DNA of 64,000 nt from Rhyzopertha dominica (lineage: Eukaryota; Arthropoda; Insecta; Coleoptera; Bostrichidae), in the NCBI GenBank assembly GCA_025024175.1, contig QCXZ01000041.1:31801786-31865785 (forward strand), read 5' to 3'. The translations under genes and the position numbers were made by a program. A model generated the notes under the pieces. That model saw only the letters and a list, made by a program, of their open reading frames with translations. It did no database searches and was not told the origin of the DNA. Below, piece after piece: positions 1 through 12,081 of the stretch (the stretch's first letter is position 1; each line of letters begins with the position of its first letter).

Positions 1-1
1 A

Positions 2-565
2 GGCAATGGATACAGAACAAAGGACATCGATAGAGCCATCAAGCCCAGAAGAACATCCAACGCAACACCAGCGGTTGAGGCTGAAGGTGTAATTCCTACA
101 ACATGTCTGCCCTATATACATAATGTCATCGATAAAATTGCTCGACTATTAAAAGGAAAGGGCATTAAAACCACATTCAAACCTACCAGTAAGTTATCAC
201 AACAGTTAAGATCCATAAAGGACTAGACGGACCCTCTACATACGTCGAGCATTTACCGTATTCCGTGCGAATGCGGTAAAGACTACACCGGAATGACTTC
301 ACGCATGGTAAAAACCAGAATTACGGAACACCAGCGGGCCTTACGTTTGTACCAGCCACAGAAATCAGCAGTGGCACGACATGCCATAGAGGAGGGCCAC
401 AACATTGTGAATATAGATGACGGCCTGAAGGTTAACAGGATTTGGAAGACCGTGTTACATAATAAACAAACCCGGACGGTCACGAGTGAGCCGAGTACAT
501 CAACTAGCCCCCCACACCTCTCCAACTGCACCAATGCACCGTACATTGTCCGTCACGATGAATGA
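2..565 (+). pseudogene. Penelope-like element 3' end: GIY-YIG endonuclease domain (partial)
   Basis: A single reading frame runs from base 2 to a TGA at 563-565, broken by one in-frame TAG at 224-226. It enters the window already open, so the reverse transcriptase part lies upstream, outside the window. The first ~70 codons look like the linker of Penelope-like elements (...LPYIHNVIDKIARLLKGKGI). After the stop comes a GIY-YIG core: SIYRIPCECGKDYTGMTSR at about 250-305, then RITEHQ and an AVARHAIEEGHNI block. The GIY triad is written IYR and the YIG triad YTG. In Penelope-like elements this domain nicks target DNA for target-primed reverse transcription. The internal stop and the missing 5' part make this a dead copy. 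It belongs to a different subfamily from the copies at 18.7 and 61.3 kb, because the protein sequence differs strongly. Confidence 0.85.
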
Positions 566-690
566 GCACGAGAATACTATAAGAAGAGTAACGCGAGCCA
601 GTACCACTCAGTTCAGATTACACCAGCCAAACCTGAACATCACTGAAGATGCTGCCAGCGAAGAGCAGCGAAACATATGAGAAGAAGGGA
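566..690 (+). mobile_element. Probable 3' UTR of the Penelope-like element
   Basis: The sequence just past the stop codon stays compositionally like the element (CpG-containing, GC higher than the flanks) to about 690-720. It then changes abruptly to AT-rich DNA at about 740. No poly(A) tail or target duplication was identified, so the exact 3' end is uncertain. Confidence 0.45.
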
Positions 691-719
691 CATCTTGGAC
701 CACGGCATAACAGCCCGGA

Positions 720-2546
720 AGAAATCATTACCAGATAGTAAATTATGGTTACTTAGCGATTAACCGATTGTTTCGATTCATCGGCTTTTCAATTAATCGA
801 TTCTTTCAATTTGTTTAATCGATTGTTTTTTTTAAGAGATGCTAAAAACGATACCCTGCGCTGAGACTAGTGCGCGACGTAAAAACCAAAGTGGGATTGT
901 CTTAAAAGCAAACAATTTTATGTTTCTATCAAGGGTTACTTATGACATCCTACGAATTTCTAGGTCACAAGCCTGACCTCTTCGCAAGGGGACGTTTTCT
1001 AGCCTCTGCTTGGCACGCAAGCTTTATAATATATAATTTAAAACCTAATTGAAATTTTCCGTTTTGTTTGCCCCAATATCAGTACATCTGACACAAAATT
1101 ACAATTTCGTGAACAGGTCCATTCGAATTATCGATGCTTTGATCAATCAGAATGGTATTGCTAATTTCAATTAGTTGTACAAGTGTAAGTCCTATTTCTC
1201 CAAACATTTAAGGGAGTTTGACTGGCAATAAGCACTATTATTGTTACGAGTAGGTCTAGATATTCCGTGCATCTGTAGCACCACGGAGGCCTACATTTGG
1301 ATGACAGTATCTACAGCTAAATTACTTCGCAAGGCTGGCAATGATGGCACAGCTGGCATTAAGCATAATCAGGATCACTTTCTATATATAAATTCCAGTT
1401 TCTGTCATCTGAACAGTCTTTCACTTCGAAAAAAGCTTGATATTGTTCGTTTACGCAATACTATATTCTTATTGCAATTAACACATTATGTATTAATTAT
1501 TAGTACATTTTTGAAAACTTGTATTAATGGCATTTGACCCCTTTAATAATTAATTCAATTCAATAATATTTTTAACAACATGCAATAATATGCTTGTATC
1601 TTGGTATTTCTTTACATACCAAATAAAAGTGCAGATAGTAACTTTGTAGTACACATATTACCTAATTAATCGTGTAGTACCCCGTTATGTAAATATATTA
1701 GGTAAATAAAAACCTCCTTTGTATTTTATTTATTCTGTCCACACTTTCAAGGAATTGTTATGCCATCATCAACAAATGGGCAACCCGAAATACAATAAAG
1801 GGACAAAATAAGTATATCGATGTGTGACTATGCTATTCGCGATTCAAATTAAGTTTCCCGCGTACAATCAAAGGATCGTTAGTAGGTAAGTGGTTGCAGT
1901 CGCAGTTGTCATATCGCATTGATGTTGTGTACACACGAGGAAATTCTATAGAAGGTAATGAAGTGTTTACTTGCACTAACTTAATTGCACCGATATTATG
2001 AGCGCTTTTTAGGCGAATCACTTTTAAATACCGATTATTAATCAAAGCAAATTCCTCCACAGGTACTTTAAAGACAACACAACGTAGTAATTATTTGCTA
2101 TGTAACATGCACTTACAAAACGGAATTTGAAGAGTAATTCAGGCTTATTACGCATGCCTTGCTGTTGTGCAATGAATTATTTTGAATAGTTTCAATTACA
2201 ATTTATAATTACTCCTGGTATGTCAAGAGCAAAACAGTTTTGACTTGCTCTTTTTGCAAAATACTGTATAGGGAATTTCATTGTATTAGTAATGTTCACG
2301 AAATTAACTATAACTCCATGAAAGGTACAAGGTATTACACAGCACAAACACTTCCAAGAGCTTAAAATTACGACCAAAGATATCCATGCGCGTGCTGCGT
2401 CACTTAGCAGATTACAAATCACTTCCTTTAAAATAAGGAGTTGAGACAGCTTGTAGGCTTTGTCATCATATAAGCTGCTTTACTGATAGATTGCACCATC
2501 TACTAATGTAAGTACTTATTGGTATATAACAATTGCACTGCATATA
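720..2546. other. Unassigned AT-rich intergenic DNA
   Basis: No gene is recognised. The longest open frame (1241-1537, plus) has no homology I can name and does not start with ATG. A short cluster of ATCGATT-like motifs (about 755-830, 'aaccgattg...taatcgattc...taatcgattg') forms a small direct repeat. Confidence 0.4.
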
Positions 2547-3233
2547 AAGGGTTTCTATAAATGATTCATGCAACGCGGGCGGCGTTGATTTCTGAATTCT
2601 TTGTGCCACTTGTTGTAACTGCTGCCAAGCTGCAATAAGCACGGCGATCGGCGATCAGCATGAATGAGCATGGTAGTACTGAAGGTTACAGATCAATTTG
2701 CAGTCGAGAAATTGATGGCTTTATAAAGATTTTCCCACAATTTACGGTTCTATTTTCTATATTTTCTTTCAAGGGTAAGAAATAACAGTAATCATTGGTA
2801 TAGTAGGCTTGTGGTATCCTCTATAGTCTACAGAATTGCACTTTGTGCACTTAGTTTGTGAATTTTACCATTGCGGCAGTCTAAAAACATCTTTTAGTCC
2901 ATCATAGCACGATTATTTAATAGGCTTACTGTAGCCACAACCTCAGAAATACGATAGATAACCTGAAAGTTATACGAAACCACACAGCTTCGAATTGTGA
3001 GCTTTTTGCAACCTTAAAAGTTGATTACCCCACAAAACACTTCAGAATATGCTGAAAATATACACTCCCACGCATTTTCTCATATTAAAATATATCAAAT
3101 AATTCAGCAATCGACAGATGACAAGTATACGGAAAAGGAATAGTTGTGTTCGCTTTCCTGAAAGGCGGGAAACTGATTTAATCGATGATTTCCATAAGCG
3201 CCCTGGATGCATGAATCATTTATAGATACCCTG
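2547..3233 (+). mobile_element. TIR element family 1, copy 1 (non-autonomous, Tc1/mariner-type ends)
   Basis: The left end reads AAGGGTTTCTATAAATGATT (first C changed to A). The right end is its reverse complement, ATGAATCATTTATAGATACC followed by CTG. The left end is preceded by TA, as expected for a Tc1/mariner-type target. This copy has the 'gcgggcggcg' subterminal block on the left (end A) and the 'gcgccctggatgc' block on the right (end B). Length is 687 bp, and no coding sequence is visible inside. Other copies lie at 9517-10178 (inverted), 41876-42506 (same orientation) and, split, at 29098 and 38414. Confidence 0.85.
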
Positions 3234-5099
3234 AATAAGGTACCGCTAACTTAAGTCTAACTCAAGTCTCAGGTTTAATCCGGAAACACAAAACAGAACG
3301 ATATAGTGCAAGCAAAAGATGGGGTAACAAGTGTTGCTGGAAATCAAATTCGCCTATTAACCATCGCACATTGCTGTCAAATTCGGCAGTACAATACGGA
3401 AATTATATACGACGCCGTCGCACCATTGTTTCTACCTTTTAAGATACAGTGATCTTAAATGGAGTGTACTCTTTCTAGACTGTGTAAATAAAACAACCTT
3501 AAAATATTTTCTAATATTGGAGAATAATTTTTTGGCAATGCCTATCCATGATATATTAGATACTTTAAAGGCAAAATAATACAAATATAACCATTAATGA
3601 AATATTTGTAGTACTCCTGCACTGCATGGTCAGCTTTATGCACAAGTTTATTACTACGAAGCCGTTACCTGCGGTTATTCAATGCTCTTTTATCCTTTGA
3701 AAATCTTCCGCACTTTTGCTGTGATTAACGGTGGACCCGTCAATTCTATCCAAACGTTTCAAAAAGATAAAATCTTTGGTAATGGCTTTATCCATCAGTT
3801 ATGTTTTTGCGTTTGATAAAAGAATTTTACGACAGGCCACTGTCTAAGGCAGTATTTACGACTTTAATTGAAACAATGGTTTCATCATAAGCTACGACAA
3901 TGATAGATCCCGAGCTCGTATCTACAAAAGCTTGATCGACAGACATAAAACGCTGGAACGAGAGGATACAGGAAAGGAACCGATTTAAATGGTGTTACTT
4001 TAACGACATCCGATCGAGTGTTCCTAGAAACTCCTTACAAGTGTCAGTTGTAAATATGGTAAGATTTAACAAGAAGAGTACGGTTTTAAGGAACGTGACG
4101 CTTGTAAACAATCTTACTGGTGTAAAAACATTTTAGCGTAAATGATCCCAGTATGACGAAAGAATAATCTAACACTATAGTATTTCATTAAAGCAACATA
4201 AAAATACCATGCCTAAAGCTTTTAAGCCAGTGTACTCTGCACAACAAAGTGAAAAGTACAACATAATTACCATAATTGTGTTGCACACAAACACAAATTT
4301 AAAAAACCGTACAATGTTATATATTACCTTTAAGAGAAGTACTGTATGTTATAAAGTGGTTATAAGAGGCGGTTCTTCGTGTTCAATTGCCCGCTTGAAT
4401 TAAAATGTTTCACACGTATATACTTCTGTTTTCACGAGTTCACGTGTGCCGAAGTATCAAGTGGAAACTTATTCCCTCGTCTAACTCCCATTGCTATCAT
4501 TAGTTGTTGTATTGGTTTAAAGTTGTTTGCAGTTTTTGTCTCTCGGAAAAGTACCTTTACTGTTGTGGGGTCACCTCAAGAGGGTTGAACCCGTACAAGC
4601 AACTTTTTTACATCGGTCGATGAACCTAATAAAGCGAGTACAAGAAACTTTTTCTTTAATTGCACGTTATTATTTATTCATATACTTACGTAGCGTAATG
4701 TCATTCCTATCTTGTGTATGGGCTAGAATCTGATTCATCTAGTAAGTTAGAAGTTCATGTATCGTGTAAAGCGTAAGCTACAAAGGTATATTCATTTTTA
4801 TCTGTGGTCTAGTTTTCCATTAAGAAAATACATAATATACCTTTATTTATTACGAAGTATTTGTTTCTATATTAAGTGATAATACTCACTAATAAATACT
4901 AATGCAGTCTAGTTTTTTCTTGCAGTTACAGTTACATTTTGTTCCACTTTCTTACTCATAGTACTTTCGTCTTGGTAAAAAGTACCTCTTTTAAAAACAT
5001 CATTTTGATTAAGAAATAATTTAATTCCACAAACATGTCCTTGGTATTACCTTAGTTAAACTTGGCAACAAATATAATAAAATAGTATGGTTCGAACAA
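3234..5099. other. Unassigned intergenic DNA
   Basis: There is no supported gene. Open frames at 4209-4733 are short, overlap each other and have no recognisable domain. Confidence 0.4.
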
Positions 5100-5935
5100 A
5101 ACATTTAAAGATTGTTTTGCGTCATATGGGGTTCAGATGACAGAACGCAGAACAATCGGAAAGTACTTATTGAAAAACATGAGGTCAGATCACTTCGCAT
5201 TCGCTATTTAGAAGAAATTCGTTACTTTCGCAGTCATAATATGCAGATTATCAACCAGGATCAAACTTATTTGCAAGTGGGCACACTTTCGCGAAAATAT
5301 GAACAGACGAATTAACGAAAGAATTATTTGCGAATATCTTGAAAGGAAAAGGGCTTATTATACATAGTACATGCTGGGTGGACGAACATATTTTTACATG
5401 TTTGCCTCTCAATATTTAAATCAATCACTAAAACCAATGACTATCACTCCGAAATTAATGTAGAGAATTATGGGAAATGGCTGGAAGATAAGTTACCTTA
5501 CCATGCTCTACAAACAAATTCCGCATCATCATCGAATTCTAAGAAAGCCGATATGGATAAATGGTTGAACGACAGAAACGTATATTTTCACTTAAGTAGT
5601 TTGAAATCCCAAATATACGAAATCATTAAAAGCTGCAAGAAATAATAACTTATTTATAAGTTCGAAACGTTGTTACAAAATCAAGGACGTACAGATTTAC
5701 ATTTAGAGTACTACAACCCGGATTATAAGTTAGAAGACACGTGAAAATGAATGAATTTAGCCAGATTGTAGCTGAGGACTGGAAGAAACGCTGTAATCAC
5801 GTTAAGAAAGTTGAAGAAAAATATCTGAAGCGAAAAGTATTTTCAGACTTTGGAGAAGTAGAAAACTTTATAATAAACTTACGACAAAGCAGAAGCAGCA
5901 GTACTGACCCTGAGGGGATATGCAATAGTTAGTAG
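5100..5935 (+). pseudogene. Degenerate DDE transposase relic (DDE_3 / IS630-Tc1-mariner-related)
   Basis: Three consecutive stretches, in shifting frames, match the order of the insect DDE_3-type transposase family. First, 5160-5270 encodes RKVLIEKHEVRSLRIRYLEE followed by a block ending NQDQTY, at the place where the family has the first catalytic Asp (D-E-T-Y). Second, 5455-5645 encodes NVENYGKWLEDKL joined directly to PYHALQTN, with a deletion where the DNAPYH motif would start, then KKADMDKWL and LKSQIYEIIK. Third, 5741-5932 encodes the C-terminal block VAEDWKKRCNHVKKVEEKY. The frame breaks, the stop at 5643-5645 and the deletion show it is dead. No terminal repeats were found around it. 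The family assignment rests on remembered motif order and was not searched. Confidence 0.75.
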
Positions 5936-8900
5936 GGTAGTGTTTTATTTTATATTTTATGTAAGTATAATGTAACTTTTAATTTGTAGTAGATATTCCC
6001 CTGTTAATAAATGTATAGTATTTTGTTTTTTGTAATTTGTGTATCTCAATATGTAGCATTAATTTTAACACTTTTCTGCTAGCCGTCAGCCGTCACTGGG
6101 TTACAACTCTAGGAGGGGTCTAACTTATAAAACTGCTCATCTTATCACCATCGTTTACCGTATTTCGTCTGTGTTGCTGTACTTGTCTGGTCATATAACT
6201 TTTATTATTGCGTTGTCCATCAAGGAGTTGCCGGTGTGATCGACTGTCCTTGTAGTCGGGGTCACCAATAAAGTAGCGCATTCTGAAGTTTCTCCGACAT
6301 GATAAATGGTGAATAGTTATAAATGTGAAGAAGCGTTTATTGATCTACACTTTGTGACTGTACTACGATACTCCTATGCTTGCTGATACTGACCATATAG
6401 ATCTGTTAATATTAATTTTTATATGTGTACCAACTACTGAAATGCAGTTATGGCAAGGACATATGGTGACGGCGATTTAATCGTTGTGCTTGGATTTGCG
6501 AACTCGTACACATGCTTGTCGGATGTCCAATTCGTTTAATGTACGTACCGTTACTTTCTAATTATTAAAATTGCTAGTCTATCCAGCTATACACTTATTG
6601 GCCTTACTTTAACTTTAACTTACAATATCAGATTTTCAGTAGCTTCAACGTAAGGTTTTCTTCGTATATTTTCAAGTGCACTAAACCAACACATAAAACC
6701 TAATTACCCCTCATGCAGGGTAACTATAAGTCCACCTAATCCAGCTTTAACGCATATATCTGTTCTAATTTATTAGTGACTTTCATAAGGGGCTTCATTC
6801 GTATAGATCTAAGAAGTACTCTTATCTACATCCAAAATGGAAACACAACTTGATTCCACTAAAAACAAGATCATTGATTTAATGAATTAACTATAAGGCT
6901 TCAAAAGGATGGAATGGTTACATCCATGCTTGCACCTTTTTTCAATTCGAAATCATTTAGAATTTCCCTCGGTTATACAAATGTTTACATTACCATTACA
7001 AGATGACGCCCTGCATGTTTTAACAAAACTGGCGGGAATTAATGACCCCTGTTATTAAAAATATTCAGCTTCCGAGCACAAGTTCCCGTTAAAATTTTTA
7101 AGCTCGCTTTGAACTCGTTCAACGTTGCCCGGCATTTTGAAATTGGTTTCGTTAAATTCAGCATTGAAATGCAAATTGATAATAAATCCTCTGTAGTTCT
7201 ACAATAATTATTGAAATCGTGTACCTGTGATAAATTTAATTTAACACGTTACAGTAGATTTCAAATGCAAATAGCTCGCTTGCTGCAATGCATTTGGAGA
7301 AGAATTCAGCGGTATGTGTGAGGTTTTTATCGCTAATAAGTTGAGCGTGGTATTATTAAATTGGTGTATTCCGAGCACGCCGAGCGGAAAAATCTTAATT
7401 CTCTGCCTGGTCTATCTTGGGAATTTTGCAATTTTCTAACTTTTGCTGGTGCCAGTGTGATAGCCATCAGTTCTAGGAAAGTTGTTTATGAGGTCGTAAC
7501 TCCACAATGAAGTACAGAACTCTACGTAGTTTTGTGCCTTACTTGATTTTAACGATCATATTTGCATAATCGTTGCAGTTTAATATGAAAGTGCCTTAAA
7601 AATGACAGATTTCTTCTATTAACAGCTTGTACAATTCAAACGTATACACAAAGTCTCTACTACACATAGTAGTAACCTATACAAGTAGAAGTAAAACTTG
7701 AATCAAGCAGAACATTTCACAAATTCGTTCGGTGGTTAACAAATAATATTGCCCTCGGGGAATAGCCATTTTGTACACCGATCATCAATATATTCCGAAA
7801 TAAGGAATGTTTGCGATTTTAGCATAGCAAAGAGCGTAAACAAAGGATAATGGTCTATAAACAACTAATTTGACCGATAAATTGAATATGTTACAATTGG
7901 CAGATTTTTGTTAAGAGCTGAGTCGTATATACTCCTGTCTTGGCCCCAAGTTCTTTGTTCTAGATTTTTATGGACTAATCTCCAACATAACGACGAGCTT
8001 CTTGAGTTTAGACGCTATAATAATGGGTTTATATCAAGCACTTTTAACATGGTTAAGAATCACACGCTACTACGTTATTATATTCTTGCCTGTCGCATGA
8101 TATACTTCAAACGTAATGGTATCTGTTCAAGTTTTTTAACAGCTAACAGGGTACAAAGCTGTATCATTGACTTACAAAGCAGCAGTTTGTTACCGAAAGC
8201 GTTTCTGCTCGTTAAACGGAAACATAGATTGCAATTTATAGCCTTCAACTCCGCACAACATCGATAACAAAAGAACTTTAACCCAAATGCTGACAAAATT
8301 ACGCGNTTTGAATGCATGGTGTTGAGCTTCAATGGGTACCTGTATAACGTGGTATGTGAAGCTTTAGAGGCAGACAGTTGCAATTACAAGCCACGTTGAC
8401 TTGAGGTGCAAATTTTAGATTAAACAAAGCTGATATTAGAATACATACTACATCGATTCCTTTTGTGTTTCTTTATCTGTGTTTAAAACTGAAGAAATGC
8501 TGGCGGTTAGATTCAAAACTTGAAGACTTACATTGAGTTCTCTATTTTCAAAAGTCACATTCTTCACATTTAGGGCAAAAAAGACTGATTTAGCGGAAAA
8601 TTCTAAAATTTAGCCGATGGTAAGTTGAGTTTGTATAAAATTCCTAATTCTTTTCTCACAAAATTGATACTATATTTTAATGTTAGCCGCAAATCTCATG
8701 ATTCAGAATTCAGTGGTGGTAATGCAAGTCACAACCAGCTATTTTGGCACTGCTCGGCAAATATGCTCTGATACTTTTGCACTTTTGTAGCGGGGCCGGA
8801 TCAAACCCATCTTGTGCGGTTTTTTATTATTTGCTATTTAAACTCGTAAACTGTGGCTGTCATTGCAATCAGTGAACGTCAGTAAAAGCACCTCGAAGAG

Positions 8901-9516
8901 CAGTAATGTAATATGTGGACAAGGTTGCCAGAGATCTTACAAATGCAACGATCCCTTACATCTATTTTGCAACTTCTAGACAATTTACTTTAATGTTTTT
9001 TAATACATGTCTATGCTGTGCTGTTTGCACCATAACTAACTGCAGATAGTACTATTTCGCTATCATTATAGCTCATCAGTGCAGCGTTTTTTATTGTTAC
9101 TTATGTATTGTACATAATACAACAAATTATTGCATTAAGGAATATAAGGATTTTTTAGTTAATTATTTTTATATTAGGACTAGTTCCATTCCCTAACGCT
9201 TGATATTATCAGTACTGTTTTAGTAGTTAATAATTTATAAACACGGTAAATGTTGCTTCCCTTAAAAGCATATAATTACTATCTATCTCACTATTTTACG
9301 GTCCTACTATTATCTAAACATTTAGACTGCTCTTATATATTTAAAAATATTGTATTAGCAATTTGCAGTTTTGCCGTGCAAGTTGCTCCGTCGGCACTGC
9401 TATTATGAACTGCTCATTAACAGGAGCAGGGGCAGTTTGCAACTGCTCCGGATAAAATCTCTAGACAAGGTCCATTTAAGGTAATAACACCAAACCTAAC
9501 ATTCTCCTGCGTTTTA
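5936..9516. other. Unassigned intergenic DNA
   Basis: No gene is recognised. The 119-codon frame at 7908-8267 lacks an ATG start and has a biased, membrane-like random composition. An N at 8306 marks an ambiguous base. Confidence 0.4.
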
Positions 9517-10178
9517 CAGGGTTTCTATAAATGATTCAAGCATACAGGGCGCTTATGGAAATTATCGATTGCATTTATCGCCTTTCAGGAAAGTGAACAC
9601 AACTATTGCTTTGATTTTTTAATTGTATGATTTATGTTAATATGAGAAAACGCGAGGGAGCGTTTATTTTCAACATATTCTGTGGTGTTTTATAGGATAA
9701 TCAACTTTAAGGTTGCAGAAAGCTTACATTTCGGCGCTGTGGCGTGACACGGTTTCCTATAACCTCTAGGTTATGTATAATATTTGGGAGGTTGTGGCTA
9801 TATTAAGCCTGTTAAATAATTGTATTATGATGGATGGAGTGAAAGATGTTTTTAGCCTGCCGCAATGGTAAAATTCACAAACTAAGTGGTAGTAACGTTA
9901 GCTGCACTACACAAAACTTCCACGGTGCAAGGATGTAGACAGTAGAGGTTACAACAAGCCTACTACACCAATAATTATTTTAATTTCTTACGTTTGACAG
10001 AAAATAGTACCGAAAACTATTGGAAAATCTTTATAAAGCCATCAATTTCGTGACTGTAACTTAATCTGCAACCTTCAGAACTATCGCCGTGCTTATTGTA
10101 GCTTGGCAGCAGTTACAAAAAGGTGGCACAAAGAATTCAGAAAACAACGCCTCCCGCGTTGCACTTATAGTAACCCTG
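9517..10178 (-). mobile_element. TIR element family 1, copy 2 (inverted)
   Basis: This copy begins CAGGGTTTCTATAAATGATT at 9517 and ends TTATAGTAACCCTG at 10178. It is flanked on both sides by TA (9515-9516 and 10179-10180), a Tc1/mariner-type target duplication. Relative to copy 1 the element is inverted: the 'gggcgcttatgg' end is on the left and the 'cctcccgcgttgc' end on the right. It is 662 bp long with no coding capacity seen. Confidence 0.88.
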
Positions 10179-11916
10179 TAGTATACAGTATACACTGAGT
10201 AGCACAATTCTCACCAAAACTCACTAACGCATGTTACAACTTGTTCTCCACGATATTTGCTACATTTTTTTTTAGTTTTAGTGTTCGTTATGCATCGGTA
10301 GGCACTAGTTGTTGCTCACTGGTAGCTGGTGCAAAAATTGTATTCATATACGTGTATTGTAAAAATGTAAATATTAATTAATTATTATTATTAACCCTTG
10401 TTTAAAAAATAAGATACGAAGAAAAGCCAGAATAGATTTATCAAAATTGTCAGGAAGTATCGCTAAAGGTAAAAAAAAGGTTAGTGATGTTATTTTTGTC
10501 TACACATTTTATGAGTCATTCTTTCTATGCAAACATTCACTAAACCACCCACCGAAAAGACTATTAACAACCTGACATTGCAGGATATTCGTAAATTTAA
10601 TGCAATTGTTAAGTTCGGACCTGTTTCTCGCATCTCGCAAATTCATATTTTTTATATTCCTGTCCTGAAGGTACCCGTTATACGAGCAGTCAACCCTATT
10701 TTCTAAACTGAAGTGCTCTATCGCAAAAAGACCAAGATTTCAATCTTACTGGCCGTGAAAGCTTACGTTCCTACTTTCTACACCTGTTTGTAAGCGCCTA
10801 TCTACATATTAGGTATCTCACAATTTCGTGTCAACAGGATAGCAACATCACAACTGAGAAAACGCTGGGACGAGCCAATACAAAAAATGATACTTTCTTG
10901 GTTTACTACAGTACCAAAGAACATAATTTAAGTTGAATTCATATTTATAGTTACTAGTCATAGCAATATTTCCCAGGCTGCATTTTTTTGTTCAGCCTGA
11001 AGAATATACATTTTGGCAAACCATACCGCTATACAAATATTGGAACAAAACTGTCCAAACCTGGAGTGAAAAAGTGTTAAAGGCTTAATAATAAAATTGC
11101 CAGTGTAAGCTGCTGCTATTGACAAAAAACAAAATGATATTTTGATTTGAGGTGAATCATATTACAAAAATTCAATGTCGTTACAAAACGCATCTGCAAA
11201 AGCGAAAGTGGATTGCAGGCCGAAATACCAGAGCAAAATATTATAAAGGCACAAAAAAAGGATGGCATTTTTTGCTTGTAAACACTATGAGAAAGACCGA
11301 AAGAGTAGAGGATAATTAATGCAATACACTAAAGGACTATAAGCATGTGGTTGGCGGCGGTGCGAATGGAAATGTTATTTTTGTTATTCAGGTTAGGAAA
11401 TTAAAGTTAATTTTGTGTTACACAGCAATCTTTATTAATTTTCATCCTGATCCGATTAATAAACATAGATCGCTTGCTTAGAGCTCCGTAAACGTTGATT
11501 TTTCAAAGGAAATTCAGTTCAAAACTCACATTCTCTCCAAAATTGTTTTTAATATTAAAAAAAAACTAAATGTTACAAAAATTGGAGGAGGAACGTAAAT
11601 CGAGTTGGTTAAGGCTTTTGCGGTCAAATGATAAACTGTTGTCCTGATTCGGGTCTAAAGGCCATTGTCGGTTGGAATAATTGCTTCGCTAGCCCGAGTG
11701 GCAAGCTCCTTCAGAGGTCTTTCTATCACCGGAGCTGGATGTAGACTGCAGTCTTTTTTCGTGGGATGCATGGATTAGTTTTTTAAATATTATTATGCAC
11801 ACGAGAATTTCACGTTTTGCATAGTGTAGATTACGCTGAATGCGATGTTTGTGCCCTCTAGTAAAGTCCCTAGATGATAAATTACCGCAATTATTGGTGC
11901 GTCCTGTATAATGTTC
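10179..11916. other. Unassigned intergenic DNA
   Basis: Nothing is recognised. The minus-strand frame at 11689-11931 runs into the inverted repeat that follows and is not considered a gene. Confidence 0.4.
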
Positions 11917-12081
11917 CAAAATAGCGGACATTTGATGACTTTTTTGGAAAATTTAGTGTTTATAGGTTATTGTTGACGCGTTGACAGAAAACTTGTATGT
12001 GTTAAAAAGACAGGTTAGGACTGACCCTAACAACCTATAAACATTGAATTCCCCGAAAAGTCATCATATGTCCGCCATTTT
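11917..12081. repeat. Short foldback element (about 55-bp imperfect inverted repeat)
   Basis: The left arm, 11917-11973 (caaaatagcggacatttgat... to ...tttataggttattgt), pairs with the right arm, 12030-12081 (acaacctataaacattgaat... to ...tgtccgccattttg). Arm identity is roughly 80%. The ~56-bp spacer shows no obvious symmetry. Size and structure fit a MITE or foldback repeat. No target duplication could be fixed. Confidence 0.7.

Noticed and set aside
7908..8267. 119-codon plus-strand open frame
   Set aside because: No ATG start, no recognisable domain and a composition like translated AT-rich DNA. Not called a gene.
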